NCBI RefSeq assembly: GCF_001884735.1
Contig: NZ_MJAP01000012.1
Location: forward strand, 62,001-126,000
Source: Natronohydrobacter thiooxidans
GTDB lineage: Bacteria > Pseudomonadota > Alphaproteobacteria > Rhodobacterales > Rhodobacteraceae
Reading direction: 5' to 3'
DNA: 64,000 nt
The position numbers were made by a program, and so were the translations under genes. Below are positions 42,013 to 53,300 of this stretch, piece after piece (position 1 is the first letter of the stretch; each line of letters begins with the position of its first letter). The notes beneath the pieces are model-generated. The model was not told the DNA's origin. It did no database searches and was given only the letters and a program-made list of their open reading frames with translations.

Positions 42013-42733
42013 CCGTACCCTCCGCCAGCGGGCCATAGAAGATCAGTGCAGGTGTCACCCCCGGATCCTGCGCCAGCACTTCCGCCAAACCCGCCACAGT
42101 GCTGCGGGTCAGCTTCTGGTCAGGGCTGGCCACGGATTCCGCCAGCAGCGCCGGGGTGTCGGGCGACAGCCCATGCGCGACCAGTGCCTTGGCCAGTTGC
42201 GGAAAAGTGCGTTTGCCCATGAAGACCACAGTGCAGGCATTGGGGTCGGCCAGCGCGGCCATGTTCAGATCGGGCGGCAGTTGTCCTGTCACGTCATGGC
42301 CGGTCACGAACTGAACCCGCCGCGCCGTCAGCCGCCGCGTCAGCGGAATACCGGCAGAGGCTGCAGCCGCAAGCGGCGAGGGAATGCCGGGAATGATCTC
42401 GAATGCCACGCCCGCAGCCTTCAGCGCGGTGATTTCCTCTTCCAGCCGCCCGAACACGCCCCCGTCACCCGATTTCAGCCGCACCACGCGCCCTCCGGAT
42501 TGCGCATAATCCACCAGCAGGCGACTCACATGGTCCTGCTTGGGGGATGGCCGCCCGGCGCGTTTGCCCACCCCCACCAGATCCGCGCCCGCGCGCACAT
42601 GCGACAGGATCGGCCCCGCCGCCAGATCATCAAAGAGCACCGCATCCGCGCGCCCGAGCCGGTCGAGCGCCTTGAGCGTCAGCAATTCCGGATCGCCCGG
42701 CCCCGCGCCCACGAAACTGACAAATCCGCTCAT
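42005..42733 (-). CDS. cobA: Uroporphyrinogen-III C-methyltransferase
   Basis: 242 residues, SUMT: VSFVGAGPGDPELLTLKALD, VGKRAGRPSPKQDHVSRLLV, RLKSGDGGVFGRLEEEITAL, IIPGIPSPLAAAASAGIPLT. It adds two methyl groups (C2, C7) to uroporphyrinogen III to give precorrin-2, feeding cobalamin and siroheme synthesis. ATG overlaps the cobB stop (ATGA). Confidence 0.93.
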   Translation of the reverse strand: MSGFVSFVGAGPGDPELLTLKALDRLGRADAVLFDDLAAGPILSHVRAGADLVGVGKRAGRPSPKQDHVSRLLVDYAQSGGRVVRLKSGDGGVFGRLEEEITALKAAGVAFEIIPGIPSPLAAAASAGIPLTRRLTARRVQFVTGHDVTGQLPPDLNMAALADPNACTVVFMGKRTFPQLAKALVAHGLSPDTPALLAESVASPDQKLTRSTVAGLAEVLAQDPGVTPALIFYGPLAEGTDD

Positions 42734-44049
42734 ACCCCCTCCGCGGCAATCAGGTGAAAGAAGGTGCCGCTGACATGGCCCCTGTGCGAGCCGGTCTCGG
42801 GCACGGGGGCGCCATCCGCGTCGCAGACTTCGGCAAGGGGCGCATCGGGTTGTTCCAGAATTGTCGAATAATGGAATTCATGCCCGCGCAGCCGTGCCCC
42901 CGGCGCATGGCCGGGCAGCGGTGACAAAAGTCGCGCCTGCCGGTAGCCCAGATGCAGCTTGCGCTGCGCATAGCTTGTGACCAGCCCCAGCAGCCCGGCC
43001 ATCTCATGGCGCAGGCCCTGTTTGTCCATCAGCGCGGCCCCCAGCACCATGTAGCCACCACATTCGCCATGCACCGGTTTGCTCCTTGCATGGGCGCGCA
43101 GCCCGTCAAGGAATTGTCCTGCCGCAGCAATCTTGCCCGCGTGAAGTTCAGGATAGCCTCCGGGCAGCCAGACCAGATCGGCGCTCGGATCCGGGGCCTG
43201 ATCCGCAAAGGGCGAGAAAGGCAGGATCTCTGCGCCTGCGCGGTGCCAGCCTTCCAGCACATGCGGATAGGTGAAGGAAAAGGCAGCATCCTGTGCCAAA
43301 GCGATCCGCTGCGCGGGTGGGGTGGGCAGGAGCCCGCCTGCCGGTATCGCCCCGGCGCGGGCCAGATCACGCAAGGCGCGCAGATCGACATGGGCGCGCA
43401 GGAATTCGGCATATCCGGCAATCGCCGCATCAAGATCGGGGTGCTCGACCGCCTGTATCAGCCCCAGATGCCGCTCGGGCAGGACCAGATCGCCACGGCG
43501 GGGCAGGGCGCCCAGCACGGGCATGCCCGCGCGTTCCATGCCCAGCCGCGTCAACCGCTCGTGCCGGGGGCTGGCGACGCGGTTCAGGATCACGCCCGCC
43601 ACATGGCAGTCGGGATCATAGCGCGCGAACCCCAGGGCGGTGGCCGCCGCCGATTGCGCCTGACCGCTGACATCGATCACCAGCACCACCGGCCAGCCCA
43701 TCGCCTGCGCGGTTTCCGCCGATGACCCGAAGCCCGACAGCCCGCGCGAGGCCACGCCGTCAAACAGCCCCATGGACCCTTCGGCCACGCAGATATCCGC
43801 GCCTTCCGCCTGCGAGGCGATGGCGCCGAACAGGTCCGGCCCCATCGCCCATCGGTCCAGATTATAGGACGCCCGCCCACAGGCCGCGCGGTGGAATGCC
43901 GGGTCGATATAATCCGGGCCGGATTTGAACGGCTGAACCTTCAGCCCGTCCTCGGCCAATGCGCGTAGCAGGCCCAGCATCACCGTGGTCTTGCCGGTGC
44001 CAGAGGCCGGGGCCGAGATCATCAGTCCGGGTGGGAAACTCTCAGTCAT
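42730..44049 (-). CDS. cobB: Hydrogenobyrinic/cobyrinic acid a,c-diamide synthase
   Basis: 439 residues: P-loop [32 protein letters not shown], and a C-terminal glutaminase-like domain with [11 protein letters not shown] and nucleophile Cys in [14 protein letters not shown]. It amidates side chains a and c with glutamine and ATP before cobalt insertion in the aerobic pathway. ATG 44049 overlaps cobM by 8 nt. Confidence 0.93.
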   Translation of the reverse strand: MTESFPPGLMISAPASGTGKTTVMLGLLRALAEDGLKVQPFKSGPDYIDPAFHRAACGRASYNLDRWAMGPDLFGAIASQAEGADICVAEGSMGLFDGVASRGLSGFGSSAETAQAMGWPVVLVIDVSGQAQSAAATALGFARYDPDCHVAGVILNRVASPRHERLTRLGMERAGMPVLGALPRRGDLVLPERHLGLIQAVEHPDLDAAIAGYAEFLRAHVDLRALRDLARAGAIPAGGLLPTPPAQRIALAQDAAFSFTYPHVLEGWHRAGAEILPFSPFADQAPDPSADLVWLPGGYPELHAGKIAAAGQFLDGLRAHARSKPVHGECGGYMVLGAALMDKQGLRHEMAGLLGLVTSYAQRKLHLGYRQARLLSPLPGHAPGARLRGHEFHYSTILEQPDAPLAEVCDADGAPVPETGSHRGHVSGTFFHLIAAEGV

Positions 44050-44836
44050 CTCCGTCCTTCCATTCCGACCAGGGGCTTTGCGCAGTTTGCGGACGATAGC
44101 GGCGGTCATAATCCGGCGCATATAGGCAGCTCTCTGCAAATCCTGTCGCGGCCAAGGCAGGCCCGACAAGGATAAGTGCGGTGCGCGTCACCCCGTCGGG
44201 CAAGGCGGCTTCAACACTGGCAAGTGTCGCGCGGATGATGCGCTGATCGGGCCAGCTTGCCCGCCAGACAATCGCCACCGGGCAATCCGGCCCGTAATAG
44301 GGCGTCAGTTCCGCGACGATCTGCCCAAGGTTCTGGATCGACAGATGCAGGGCCAATGTTGCGCGCGTGGCCGCGAAACCTGCGAGTGTTTCATGCTCCG
44401 GCATGGCCGAGGCACGGCCAGAGGTGCGCGTCAGCACCAGCGATTGCGCCACGCCGGGCAGGGTCAACTCGCTCCCCAATGCGGCGGCCGCTGCGGCAAA
44501 GGCGGGAACGCCGGGGGTGACCGTATAAGGGATGTCCAGCGCGCGCAGGCGGCGCAACTGTTCGCCCATGGCCGACCAGACCGACAGATCCCCTGAATGC
44601 AGCCTTGCGATATCCTGCCCCTGCGCATGCGCCTGCGCGATCTCTGCCATGATCGCGTCCAGATCCAGCGGCGCGGTATTGATGATCCGCGCCCCGGGCG
44701 GGCAATGCGCCAGAACAGCCTCTGGCACCAATGACCCGGCATAGAGGCAGACCGGACAGGCGGCGATCAGATCGCGCCCGCGCAGGGTCAGCAGATCGGG
44801 CGCGCCGGGGCCTGCGCCGATGAAATGCACTGTCAT
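44042..44836 (-). CDS. cobM: Precorrin-4 C11-methyltransferase
   Basis: 264 residues: [79 protein letters not shown]. It methylates C11 of precorrin-4. ATG 44836 overlaps the cobE stop (ATGA). The ~34-residue tail after [20 protein letters not shown] is usual for the family. Confidence 0.93.
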   Translation of the reverse strand: MTVHFIGAGPGAPDLLTLRGRDLIAACPVCLYAGSLVPEAVLAHCPPGARIINTAPLDLDAIMAEIAQAHAQGQDIARLHSGDLSVWSAMGEQLRRLRALDIPYTVTPGVPAFAAAAAALGSELTLPGVAQSLVLTRTSGRASAMPEHETLAGFAATRATLALHLSIQNLGQIVAELTPYYGPDCPVAIVWRASWPDQRIIRATLASVEAALPDGVTRTALILVGPALAATGFAESCLYAPDYDRRYRPQTAQSPWSEWKDGDD

Positions 44837-45198
44837 GGCGTGTCTCCTTCTGCCAGCGCGCAGGTCGCCAGACCATCCGCCGAGATCTCGCGCGGGCCGA
44901 TCAGCCGCGCATTCGGACCAGCGGCGGCAAGGGCTGCGGCCTCTGCAACAGATCCGGTGCCGCGCGCGCGCAGGCTGAACGCGGATTGGGTGAGCGTGCT
45001 CTGGGCCACCAGAGCATCCTCGGTGACGGCGATCACCGGCAGGCCCAGTCGCGCGGCAAAGGCGCGAAAAACCGGGCTTTGCGCCTTGTCGTCCGCACTG
45101 GCCAGCATATCGGGCACCGCACCCCGACACCGCGCCAGCGCGGAGGCCAGACTTTCCGCCCGCGCGCTCCCCCGAAACCCGAACCCTGCAACGATCAT
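44833..45198 (-). CDS. cobE: CobE (CbiG C-terminal-like) cobalamin biosynthesis protein
   Basis: 121 residues: [60 protein letters not shown]. The pattern is that of CobE/CbiG C-terminal domains, required in the aerobic pathway though its exact step is unclear. ATG 45198 overlaps the cobL stop (ATGA); its stop overlaps the cobM start. Confidence 0.88.
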   Translation of the reverse strand: MIVAGFGFRGSARAESLASALARCRGAVPDMLASADDKAQSPVFRAFAARLGLPVIAVTEDALVAQSTLTQSAFSLRARGTGSVAEAAALAAAGPNARLIGPREISADGLATCALAEGDTP

Positions 45199-46385
45199 AA
45201 TATCCCCTGCCACTGGACGATGGGCCGAACCGAGGCCCAGGCCTGTTTCGCCCCCAGCGGTTCGGCATGGGCAATCTCGATCCGCATCAGACTGCCGCCG
45301 AAACGCGCATGGGCCGTGGTCAGCAGGGCCTCGGAGTCCAGCGTGACAGCATGCGCCACGATCCGTACCCCCCGCAGGGGCGCCAGCGCCTCAAGCAAAT
45401 CCTGCGACAGCCCCCCGCCGATAAAGATCGCATCGGGCCGGGGCAGACCGGCCAGCCTATCGGGGGCGCTTCCCGCGATCACCTGCAGCTTGTCCAGCCC
45501 GAAATGCGCGGCATTGGCGCGGATATTGGCGGCACGATCCTCGCGCGGTTCGATACAGCAGGCGGTCAGGCTGGGATGGGACAGGCACCATTCCACGGCG
45601 ACCGAGCCGGAACCGCCGCCAATATCCCACAGCATCTCTGCCGGGCGCGGGGCCAGAGCGGACAGGGCAAGCGCGCGGATCGGGCGTTTGGTGATCTGGC
45701 CGTCATGGGCAAACAGCGCGTCCGCCCGCCCGCTGGCCAGAGTCAGGACTTGGCCATCACCCGCGAATTCCACCCCGACGGCCACGGGATGCTGCACATC
45801 GCCGAAGCTGTAGTCCCGTGCCAATGCCACGCGCAGCCGCGCGCGCGGCCCGCCAAGCGCCTCGCAGATATGAAGCTGGCTGTCCCCAAAGCCCTGATCG
45901 GTCAGATAGCGCGCCAGTTGCGCCACGGCATCGCCGTCGCGCAACAGCACAATCGCGCGCTGATCCGACGCGAGATGGGGCCGCAACCGCTGCAGAGGCG
46001 CGGCATGCAGGCCCAGACAGATCGTCGCCTCCAGCGGCCAGCCCAGCCGCGCCGCGACCAGCGCGAAGCTGGAAGGCGCGGGCAGCGCCGTCCATTCATC
46101 CCGCTGCAGGCGGCGCGCGATGACACTGCCTGCCCCGAACCAGAACGGATCGCCCGAGGCCAGCACCACCACACGCGCCCCGCGCAACTCTTCCAGCAGC
46201 GGCAGACCATCGGCGAAAGGCACCGGCCAGGTGATCAGCCGCGCCGTGACGGGGGGCAACAGCGCCAGATGCCGCGCGGCCCCCATGATGATTTGGGCCT
46301 CCTGCAACGCGGCAAGGCTTGCAGGGGGCAGACCATCCGGTGCATCTTCGCCCAGACCGATGATCGTCAGCCAGGGATCAGCCAT
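45195..46385 (-). CDS. cobL: Precorrin-6Y C5,15-methyltransferase (decarboxylating)
   Basis: 396 residues, bifunctional: N-terminal CbiE-type methyltransferase ([34 protein letters not shown]) and C-terminal CbiT-type Rossmann domain ([35 protein letters not shown]). It methylates C5 and C15 and decarboxylates the C12 acetate. Its ATG (46385-46383 on minus) shares two bases with the cobK ATG on the other strand. The ribosome-binding site GAAGG lies inside cobK codons. Confidence 0.93.
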   Translation of the reverse strand: MADPWLTIIGLGEDAPDGLPPASLAALQEAQIIMGAARHLALLPPVTARLITWPVPFADGLPLLEELRGARVVVLASGDPFWFGAGSVIARRLQRDEWTALPAPSSFALVAARLGWPLEATICLGLHAAPLQRLRPHLASDQRAIVLLRDGDAVAQLARYLTDQGFGDSQLHICEALGGPRARLRVALARDYSFGDVQHPVAVGVEFAGDGQVLTLASGRADALFAHDGQITKRPIRALALSALAPRPAEMLWDIGGGSGSVAVEWCLSHPSLTACCIEPREDRAANIRANAAHFGLDKLQVIAGSAPDRLAGLPRPDAIFIGGGLSQDLLEALAPLRGVRIVAHAVTLDSEALLTTAHARFGGSLMRIEIAHAEPLGAKQAWASVRPIVQWQGIL

Positions 46386-47139
46386 GACGCGCAACCTTCT
46401 GATATTGGGCGGAACGCTGGAGGCGCGCGAACTGGGTGCTGCGATTGCGGCGCGCGGCTGGCAGGGCACGCTCTCGCTTGCGGGCCGGGTCGAGCGCCCC
46501 CTGCGCCAGCCCTTGCCGCAGCGCGTGGGCGGGTTTGGCGGGGTTGAAGGGCTGCGCAGCTATCTGCGCGACAATGCCATTACCCATGTGATCGACGCGA
46601 CCCATCCTTTTGCCGCGCAGATGAGCCGCAATGCGGTCGCCGCCTGCAGTGCCGCGCGCGTGCCGCTGCTGGCCCTGAGCCGCGCGCCATGGGTCGCGCA
46701 GGAGGGTGATCTCTGGGTGCATGTGGCCGACATCCCCGGTGCTGTCGCGGCGCTGGACGGCGCGCCCCGGCGCGTGATGCTGGCCATCGGGCGGCAGAAC
46801 CTGCCCGCCTTTGCCGCCTGCCCGCAGCATTTCTATCTGCTGCGGCTGGTCGATGCGCCCTCCGCGCCACTGCCCTTGCCGCGAGCCCATGTGATCGTTG
46901 ATCGCGGCCCCTTCACCGCAGAGCAGGATCAGGCGCTGATGGCCGCGCATCAGATCGACCTGATCATATCCAAGAATGCAGGCGGCACCGGGGCCTATGC
47001 CAAGATCATCGCGGCGCGACAGCTTGGCCTGCCGGTGATCATGATCGACCGGCCCCATGTGCCGCCGCGCCATGAGGTGCATGATGTCGCGGGCGTCATG
47101 GCATGGCTCGATCATGCGGGCACCGATCTGGGCGTATAG
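46384..47139 (+). CDS. cobK: Precorrin-6A reductase, inverted within the cob operon
   Basis: 251 residues: LLILGGTLEARELGAAIAAR, VIDATHPFAAQMSRNAVAAC, and the C-terminal SKNAGGTGAYAKIIAARQLG with VIMIDRP. It reduces precorrin-6A with NADPH. It is the only cob gene here on the plus strand: its start overlaps the cobL start in the tetramer CATG (46383-46386), its ribosome-binding site (AGGGA) lies in cobL, and its last 28 bp overlap the 3' end of cobJ. Its mRNA would therefore be fully complementary to the main cob transcript. Confidence 0.93.
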   Translation: MTRNLLILGGTLEARELGAAIAARGWQGTLSLAGRVERPLRQPLPQRVGGFGGVEGLRSYLRDNAITHVIDATHPFAAQMSRNAVAACSAARVPLLALSRAPWVAQEGDLWVHVADIPGAVAALDGAPRRVMLAIGRQNLPAFAACPQHFYLLRLVDAPSAPLPLPRAHVIVDRGPFTAEQDQALMAAHQIDLIISKNAGGTGAYAKIIAARQLGLPVIMIDRPHVPPRHEVHDVAGVMAWLDHAGTDLGV

Positions 47140-47864
47140 ACGAAAGGCTGGCCTGCGCGTTCGATGATGCGGGTGGCCGATGATCCCACCAGTACCACCG
47201 TGCGCATATCCGCCATTTCGGGGCGGGCCTGCTCCAATCTGCAGATCTGCAGGTTCTCCTCTGCTGTGCTGACGGCGCGGGCGAAGATGATCACGCGATC
47301 CGGGGCACAGCATTGGCGCAGCAGGTCCAGCACCATGCCAAATCCGTCAGGTCGTGCCTTCGAGCGCGGATTGTAAAAGGCCATTGCGAAATCGGCCTCT
47401 ATCGCCAGTCGCAAGCGCCTGTCGATGACGGCCCATGGCTTCAGATTGTCACTCAGGTTGATCGCGCAGAAATCATGGCCCAGCGGCGCACCGGCCCTGG
47501 CGGCTGCGGCCAGCATCGCAGTGATGCCGGGCAGCACGCGGATATCAAGCGCGCGCCAGATTTCCGGCCCTTCCTCAACCGCCTCGAACACCGCCGAGGC
47601 CATGGCAAAAACGCCCGGATCGCCGGAGCTGACAACCACCACCCGACGCCCCGCCCGCGCCATTTCCAGTGCATGGCGCGCGCGGTCCAGCTCCACCCGA
47701 TTGTCGCTTTCATGCAGTACCAGGCCCGCGCGCGGGGCCACACGGCGCACATAGGGGATATAGCCCACGATATCCGTGGCCTGATCCAGCGCGGCGCTGA
47801 CCTCGGGGGTGATCAGCCCTTCCGCGCCCGGCCCCAGACCGGCAATGACAACCCATCCCGTCAT
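47112..47864 (-). CDS. cobJ: Precorrin-3B C17-methyltransferase
   Basis: 250 residues: VVIAGLGPGAEGLITPEVSA, VVSSGDPGVFAMASAVFEAV, VLPGITAMLAAAARAGAPLG, FAMAFYNPRSKARPD. It drives ring contraction with C17 methylation. ATG 47864 overlaps the cobI stop. The next gene on this strand (cobL) starts only 727 bp later, because cobK lies between on the opposite strand. Confidence 0.93.
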   Translation of the reverse strand: MTGWVVIAGLGPGAEGLITPEVSAALDQATDIVGYIPYVRRVAPRAGLVLHESDNRVELDRARHALEMARAGRRVVVVSSGDPGVFAMASAVFEAVEEGPEIWRALDIRVLPGITAMLAAAARAGAPLGHDFCAINLSDNLKPWAVIDRRLRLAIEADFAMAFYNPRSKARPDGFGMVLDLLRQCCAPDRVIIFARAVSTAEENLQICRLEQARPEMADMRTVVLVGSSATRIIERAGQPFVYTPRSVPA

Positions 47865-48589
47865 GGCCGCCGCCCCTGCCCATGGATCAGCGCAATGGTG
47901 AAATAGGGCACAGGGCCGTCCCCTGCTGTGGCGAAGGGCGTGGCCTGCTGCTGCGCCATGCTGGCATATCGCACGAGCCACGCCTCCGGCCCGCGCCCGG
48001 TCCGGGCCAGCGCTCTGCGCAGCTTGGGCATATTGGTGCCGATCTTCATGACCACCACAGCATCGGCATCCGTGATCCGCGCGACCAGCTCGTCCTCGGG
48101 CAATGTCGCGGGCAGCACGGTCAGCACGTCATCGCCCCAGGTGATCGGCATATCTGTCGCGGTCCAGGCCGCCGACATGCCGGTGATTGCCGGAACAACC
48201 TGCACCGGCACCCGCGTTTTCAGGCGGTTATGCAGATGCATGAACGAGCCATAGAAAAAGGGATCCCCCTCGCAGAGTACCACCACATCCTCGCCTGCAA
48301 GGGCGAGCGTTGCCAGATGATCGGCGCAATGGGCATAGAAATCCGACAAGACCCGGTTATAGGCCGGATCCGTGACCGGAATTTCCGTGGTCACAGGGTA
48401 TTCCATGGCAAATTCGACCGCAGCACCCGTCAACAGACCATCTGCGATCTTGCGCGCATGCCCCATACGCCCCGGTTTGCGGAAAAAGGCCACATGGCGC
48501 GCCTCCTGCAACAGTCGCGCGGCGCGCAGGCTCATCAGGTCAGGATCCCCCGGCCCCAGCCCCACACCCCAGACAGTACCCGCGCTCAT
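47861..48589 (-). CDS. cobI: Precorrin-2 C20-methyltransferase
   Basis: 242 residues: VWGVGLGPGDPDLMSLRAAR, VVLCEGDPFFYGSFMHLHNR, VVPAITGMSAAWTATDMPIT. It produces precorrin-3A. ATG overlaps the cobH stop (ATGA). Tight coupling with cobJ downstream. Confidence 0.93.
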   Translation of the reverse strand: MSAGTVWGVGLGPGDPDLMSLRAARLLQEARHVAFFRKPGRMGHARKIADGLLTGAAVEFAMEYPVTTEIPVTDPAYNRVLSDFYAHCADHLATLALAGEDVVVLCEGDPFFYGSFMHLHNRLKTRVPVQVVPAITGMSAAWTATDMPITWGDDVLTVLPATLPEDELVARITDADAVVVMKIGTNMPKLRRALARTGRGPEAWLVRYASMAQQQATPFATAGDGPVPYFTIALIHGQGRRP

Positions 48590-49215
48590 TCCGCCACACT
48601 CGCAATCGCGTTGATCGCCGCCACCGTGACAGCCGAGCCCCCAAGCCGCCCGTCAACGATCACGCAAGGGACGGGCTGAACCTGCCAGAGCGCAGCCTTG
48701 GATTCCGCCGCACCCACAAAACCCACCGGGCAGCCGATGATGGCGGCCGGGCGCGGGCAATCGGGATCTTCTAGCATCTCCAGCAGATGAAAGAGGGCCG
48801 TGGGGGCATTGCCGATGGCGACAACTGCGCCTTCAAGCCGGGGGCGCCATAGTTCCAGCGCTGCGGCGGACCGCGTGGTGCCCAGTTTCGCGGCCAGATC
48901 CGGCACGCGCGGGTCATTCAAAGTGCAGATCACATCGTTGTCACAGGGCAGGCGTTTGCGGGTGACGCCTTCGCTGACCATACGCGCATCGCACAGGATG
49001 GGCGCACCGGCCTGCAAGGCCGTCTGCGCGGCGATGACCATACCGGGGGAAAAGCGCAGATGCGCTTCCAGCCCGACCAGCCCTGCGGCGTGGATCATAC
49101 GCACCGCCACGCGCTCTTCCTCTGGCGAAAAGCGTGCCAGATCCGCCTCTGCGCGGATCGTGGCGAAGCTTTCCAGATAGATGGCCGCGCCATCGGTTTC
49201 ATATTCATAGGGCAT
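48586..49215 (-). CDS. cobH: Precorrin-8X methylmutase
   Basis: 209 residues: YETDGAAIYLESFATIRAEA, RMIHAAGLVGLEAHLRFSPG (catalytic His in MIHAAG), ILCDARMVSEGVTRKRLP, IGNAPTALFHLLEML and IIGCPVGFVGAAESKAAL. It moves the C11 methyl to C12 to give hydrogenobyrinate. Starts 6 bp after the cobG stop. Confidence 0.95.
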   Translation of the reverse strand: MPYEYETDGAAIYLESFATIRAEADLARFSPEEERVAVRMIHAAGLVGLEAHLRFSPGMVIAAQTALQAGAPILCDARMVSEGVTRKRLPCDNDVICTLNDPRVPDLAAKLGTTRSAAALELWRPRLEGAVVAIGNAPTALFHLLEMLEDPDCPRPAAIIGCPVGFVGAAESKAALWQVQPVPCVIVDGRLGGSAVTVAAINAIASVAE

Positions 49216-49221
49216 AGGGTG

Positions 49222-50376
49222 TCACCGGATCATGTCTGTGAGGGTTTCGGGCGCAAGCCCGGTCTGGTCTGGGCTGCCCCAGGGGGCGCCATCGCGGATA
49301 AGGTCGAATTTGCCTGCGCGCCCGACCAGCGTGACCGTGGCGCGGGCCGGATGCGCGCAGCCTTTCGCGCAGCCGGAAACATGGAGCAGTTCGCCATCGG
49401 GCAGATATGGCGCAAGCCGTGCCGCCAGCTGTCTGGTCTCGACGCTGGCTTGCGGACATCCGGGCGCCCCGGTGCAGGCCAGAACCCGCAGGCGCGGGTC
49501 GTCAGGGCTCACGATCAGCTCATGCCCTTCGGGCAATGCGGGCATATGGCGCAGACCGGGCAGGGCAAGCATCCGCCACGGCGTCACCCGCAAGCTTTCG
49601 GGGGCGGTATCGGCCAACGCGCGCAAATCCTGCGCTGCCATCTGACCGAAGGGGGCGGCAAAGAGGGCCAGCCCATCGTGAAAACCGGGCCGGGCCGGGA
49701 CTTCGGGCGCATTGGGCTGGGCCGCGCCCTTCAATGCCTCGGGCAAGGGTGTGCTCGCCAGATGCCGCGCCATCCGCCCGCGCCCATCCGCACCCACACC
49801 CCCACTGCCGAGAAACCAGCGCGCGAGCGCCACAGCGGCCTCAACGGCGTCAGAAATGCTGGCAACAGCCATGCCGGTATCGCTGCCATCGGCACGAACC
49901 ACCAGATCCCCGCCTGCCGCCTCCAGCCGGATATCGCCGCTCGTGGCGGCCAGCCTGCGAACAGCGCCGGTATCCACGACAAAACCGAATTTCCCCGGCA
50001 GCGACGCCAATCCCGGATCGCGCAAGGCCTGTTCCAGCGCGGCTGCGATCTGTTCCTCGCGCCCGCCTGCCGCGCGAAATGGCGTAAGCGTGATGTTGCG
50101 CCGCGCCTCGAAAGCGGGGTCGGCATCGATCAGACCCAGCCCATCAAGCGCCAGCATCAGCCCGGCATGATCCGCAACACCGCGCAATTGCAGATTGGCG
50201 CGGCTGGTCAGTTCGATCAGACCGGTGCCAAACCGCAGCGCCAGATCCGCGATGCCTCGGGCCTGCGCGGGCGTGATCTGCCCCAGCGCGGGGCGCATGC
50301 GCACCACCAGCCCGTCAGCCGCAGCCATTGGCCGATGCGCCCCGGGGCACCAGCCCTGAATCACCGGCCCGCTCAT
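49222..50376 (-). CDS. cobG: Precorrin-3B synthase (oxygen-dependent)
   Basis: 384 residues, nitrite/sulfite-reductase-like fold: an N-terminal ferredoxin-like half (IELTSRANLQLRGV), then Cys clusters for a [4Fe-4S] centre (CTGAPGCPQAS and HVSGCAKGCAHPA). CobG uses O2 to make precorrin-3B and marks the aerobic pathway. ATG 50376 overlaps the cobN stop (ATGA). Confidence 0.93.
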   Translation of the reverse strand: MSGPVIQGWCPGAHRPMAAADGLVVRMRPALGQITPAQARGIADLALRFGTGLIELTSRANLQLRGVADHAGLMLALDGLGLIDADPAFEARRNITLTPFRAAGGREEQIAAALEQALRDPGLASLPGKFGFVVDTGAVRRLAATSGDIRLEAAGGDLVVRADGSDTGMAVASISDAVEAAVALARWFLGSGGVGADGRGRMARHLASTPLPEALKGAAQPNAPEVPARPGFHDGLALFAAPFGQMAAQDLRALADTAPESLRVTPWRMLALPGLRHMPALPEGHELIVSPDDPRLRVLACTGAPGCPQASVETRQLAARLAPYLPDGELLHVSGCAKGCAHPARATVTLVGRAGKFDLIRDGAPWGSPDQTGLAPETLTDMIR

Positions 50377-53300
50377 TGTGTCTGCTCCAGTGCCGCGCGG
50401 ATGGAATTGCGCCGCGACTGCCACAGCCCGGCGGCGTGCAAGGCCGCAAAGCGCGCGCGCATCGCCGCAAGGGCCTGCGGGTTGGCGTCTTGCAGGAACT
50501 CCACAACCGCCGCATCGCCCAATGTCGCGTCAAAGAACTGATCGAACAGATGCGCGCCCACCACATCCGCAAGCTGGGCGAAAGCGGCCATGTTCTCCAG
50601 CGTCGCCGCGATCTCTGCCGCACCCCTGAACCCGTGGCGCTTCATGCCCGCAATCCAGCCCGGATGCGCCGCACGCGCCTGCACCACACGCGCCACTTCC
50701 TCGCTCAGACCGCGCAGGCGCGGGCGGGCGGGATCGGTATTGTCCAGATGATAGAGTGCGGCCTTGCCCCCCGCGACGGATTGCGCGGCGGCAAACCCGG
50801 CCTCGTGACTGGCATAATCCTCGGCCAGCAGCAGATCGGTTTCGGGCAGATCCTGCGCATGGACGAAAGCTGCCGCACCCGCCACCCGCGCGCGCAAACC
50901 CGCCATATCCTGCTGCGCCTGATCCCCGTCCAGCGCATAGGCCGAGGCCGCAAGCCAGGCTGCCCCAGCGCGGGCCCGCGCATCCTCGGTGTAATCGGTC
51001 ATCAACTGCCCCATCCCCAACCCGAAACTGCCCGGTGCCGGTCCATAGACGCGGGCGCTGGCATTGTCGATATAGGGGTTCCATTCCACCGCCTCGTCGC
51101 GGGCGCCAAGCGCGCGGATGGCCTGCTGAAACAGGGCAGAAAGCGTCGGGAACACATCGCGGAACAGGCCCGACACCCGCAATGTCACATCGATGCGCGG
51201 ATGGTCGAGCTCCGCGATCGGCACGATCTCGATGCCCGATACCCGCTCTGACGCGGCATCCCATTGCGGCCGAACCCCGATCAGCGCCAGCGCCATGGCG
51301 AAATCCTCGCCCGCCGTGCGCATGGTGGCCGAGCCCCAGAGATCCACCACCACCCCGCGCGGCCAGTCGCCTTGATCCTGCAGGTGGCGGCGGATCAGCT
51401 CTGCCGCCAGCCGCTGCCCCTGCGCATAAGCCGCGCGCGTGGGCACCGAGCGCGGGTCGGTGGTGAACAGGTTACGCCCGGTCGGCAGCACATCGCTCCG
51501 CCCGCGATAGGGCGAACCCGAGGGGCCGGGCGCGATCCAACGGCCCGCAAGCGCATCGATCAGCGCCCGGCTTTCGCTGGCCGCCGCCTGCGCGGCATCG
51601 AACGGGCCTTCGATTGCAGGCGCGCGGCCCCAGATATGCAGGCCATCCCCGAACTGGCTTTCCTTCACATCACACACAAAGCGGTCAATACGGGTGATGG
51701 CTTCACTCGCGCAAGCACCAGCTTCGATCCCCAGATCCGCCTCGACACCAAGGGCGCGGGCCTCTTCGCGGATATCCTCCATCAGCCGGTCGCGACGGCG
51801 CGGATCCAGCCCGTCAGCATTCGAGAATTCGTCCAGCAGAGCTTCGATCCGCACCAGTCTTTCAGGCGTGCCAGAGGCGCGCATGGGCGGCGGGATATGC
51901 CCCAGCGTGAGCGCCCCGATCCGGCGCTTGGCCTGTGCGGCCTCGCCCGGATCATTGACGATGAACGGATAGATCACCGGCAGCGCGCCCACCAGCGCTT
52001 CGGGCCAGCAGCATTCCGACAGCGCGACCGATTTGCCGGGCAGCCATTCCAGCGTGCCATGCGCGCCGACATGGATCAGCGCATCCGCCTGCGCCCGCAG
52101 CCAGAGATAGAAGGCCACATAGGAATGGCGCGGAATGCGCGAGAGGTCATGATACTCGTCATCGCGCGCCTCGGCTGTGCCGCGCTCGGGTTGCAGCGCA
52201 ATCACGGCACGACCCTGCCGCAGCGCCGTGAAGCTGAACGCGCCATCCTCTACCATCGGATCATCTTCCGGGGCACCCCAAGCCTCTGCAAGCGCGGCCT
52301 GCAGAGATTGCGGCAGCCCGACGAGGGCGCGCGCATATTCCACCAGCGGCCAGTGGATGCGGGCATCTGTCAGGCTCTCGGCCAGCGGCGCGCTGTCGGG
52401 GCTGTCATGTCCCGCCTGCGCCAGATCATCGAGCATGGCCGCGACCGAGGCCATGGGATCGAGCCCCACCGCATGGGCCATGTTCCACGGGCGCCCCGGA
52501 TAGGTGGAGAGCACAAAGGCCAGACGCCGCGCCCCGGGCGCCGTCATCGCCAATCTGTGCCAGCCGAGAACCCGGTCAGCGATCGCAGTGATGCGCGCGG
52601 GCTCCGGGGCATGGGCAGAGCGGACGAATTGCAGATCGGGGTCGGGCAGGCCCGGCTGCTTGAAAGAGGCCACCCCCGCAAAGATACGCCCATCCACCTC
52701 GGGCAACACGACATGCATGGCCAGATCAGCAGGCGACAGGCCGCGCGCGGACTCCTGCCATGCCGCTTGTGTGGCCGTGGACAGCGCGACCTGAAACACC
52801 GGCACATCGCCCGCATCCAGCGGAGAAGACCCCGCCGCGCCCCGCCCGGAAAACGAGGTCGCATTGACAATCGCCGCCACCTGCAGCGCGGCGATCTGGC
52901 GTTGCAGCCATCCCCGCGCCTCGGGGGCTTTCAGGGACGGCACGAATATTCCAATCGTGGCGAAACCGCGCGCTTCAAGCGCCTGCATCAGCGCCTCGAC
53001 CGGGGCCAGATCGGCGGCCACCAGCCAGGACCGGTAGAACACCACCGGCACCAATGGCCGGTCGCGCGGCCCCAGGATCAGCGGGCATGTCACACCTTCC
53101 TGCGCGGTCCAGAACCCGACCTCTGGCAATGTCTTGGCCCCGCGTACCGGCCCTGCATAGAGCCCTGCGGCCAGCGCCAGTTGGGCCAGCGCCGCCTGCG
53201 CCGCGACCGCCCCGCCTGCATCGCAAAGCCGCTTGAGCTGGTGCAAGGTCGAGGCAGGCACGGTCGAGACTTCATCCAGCCTTGGGTCCGCGCGCCCATC

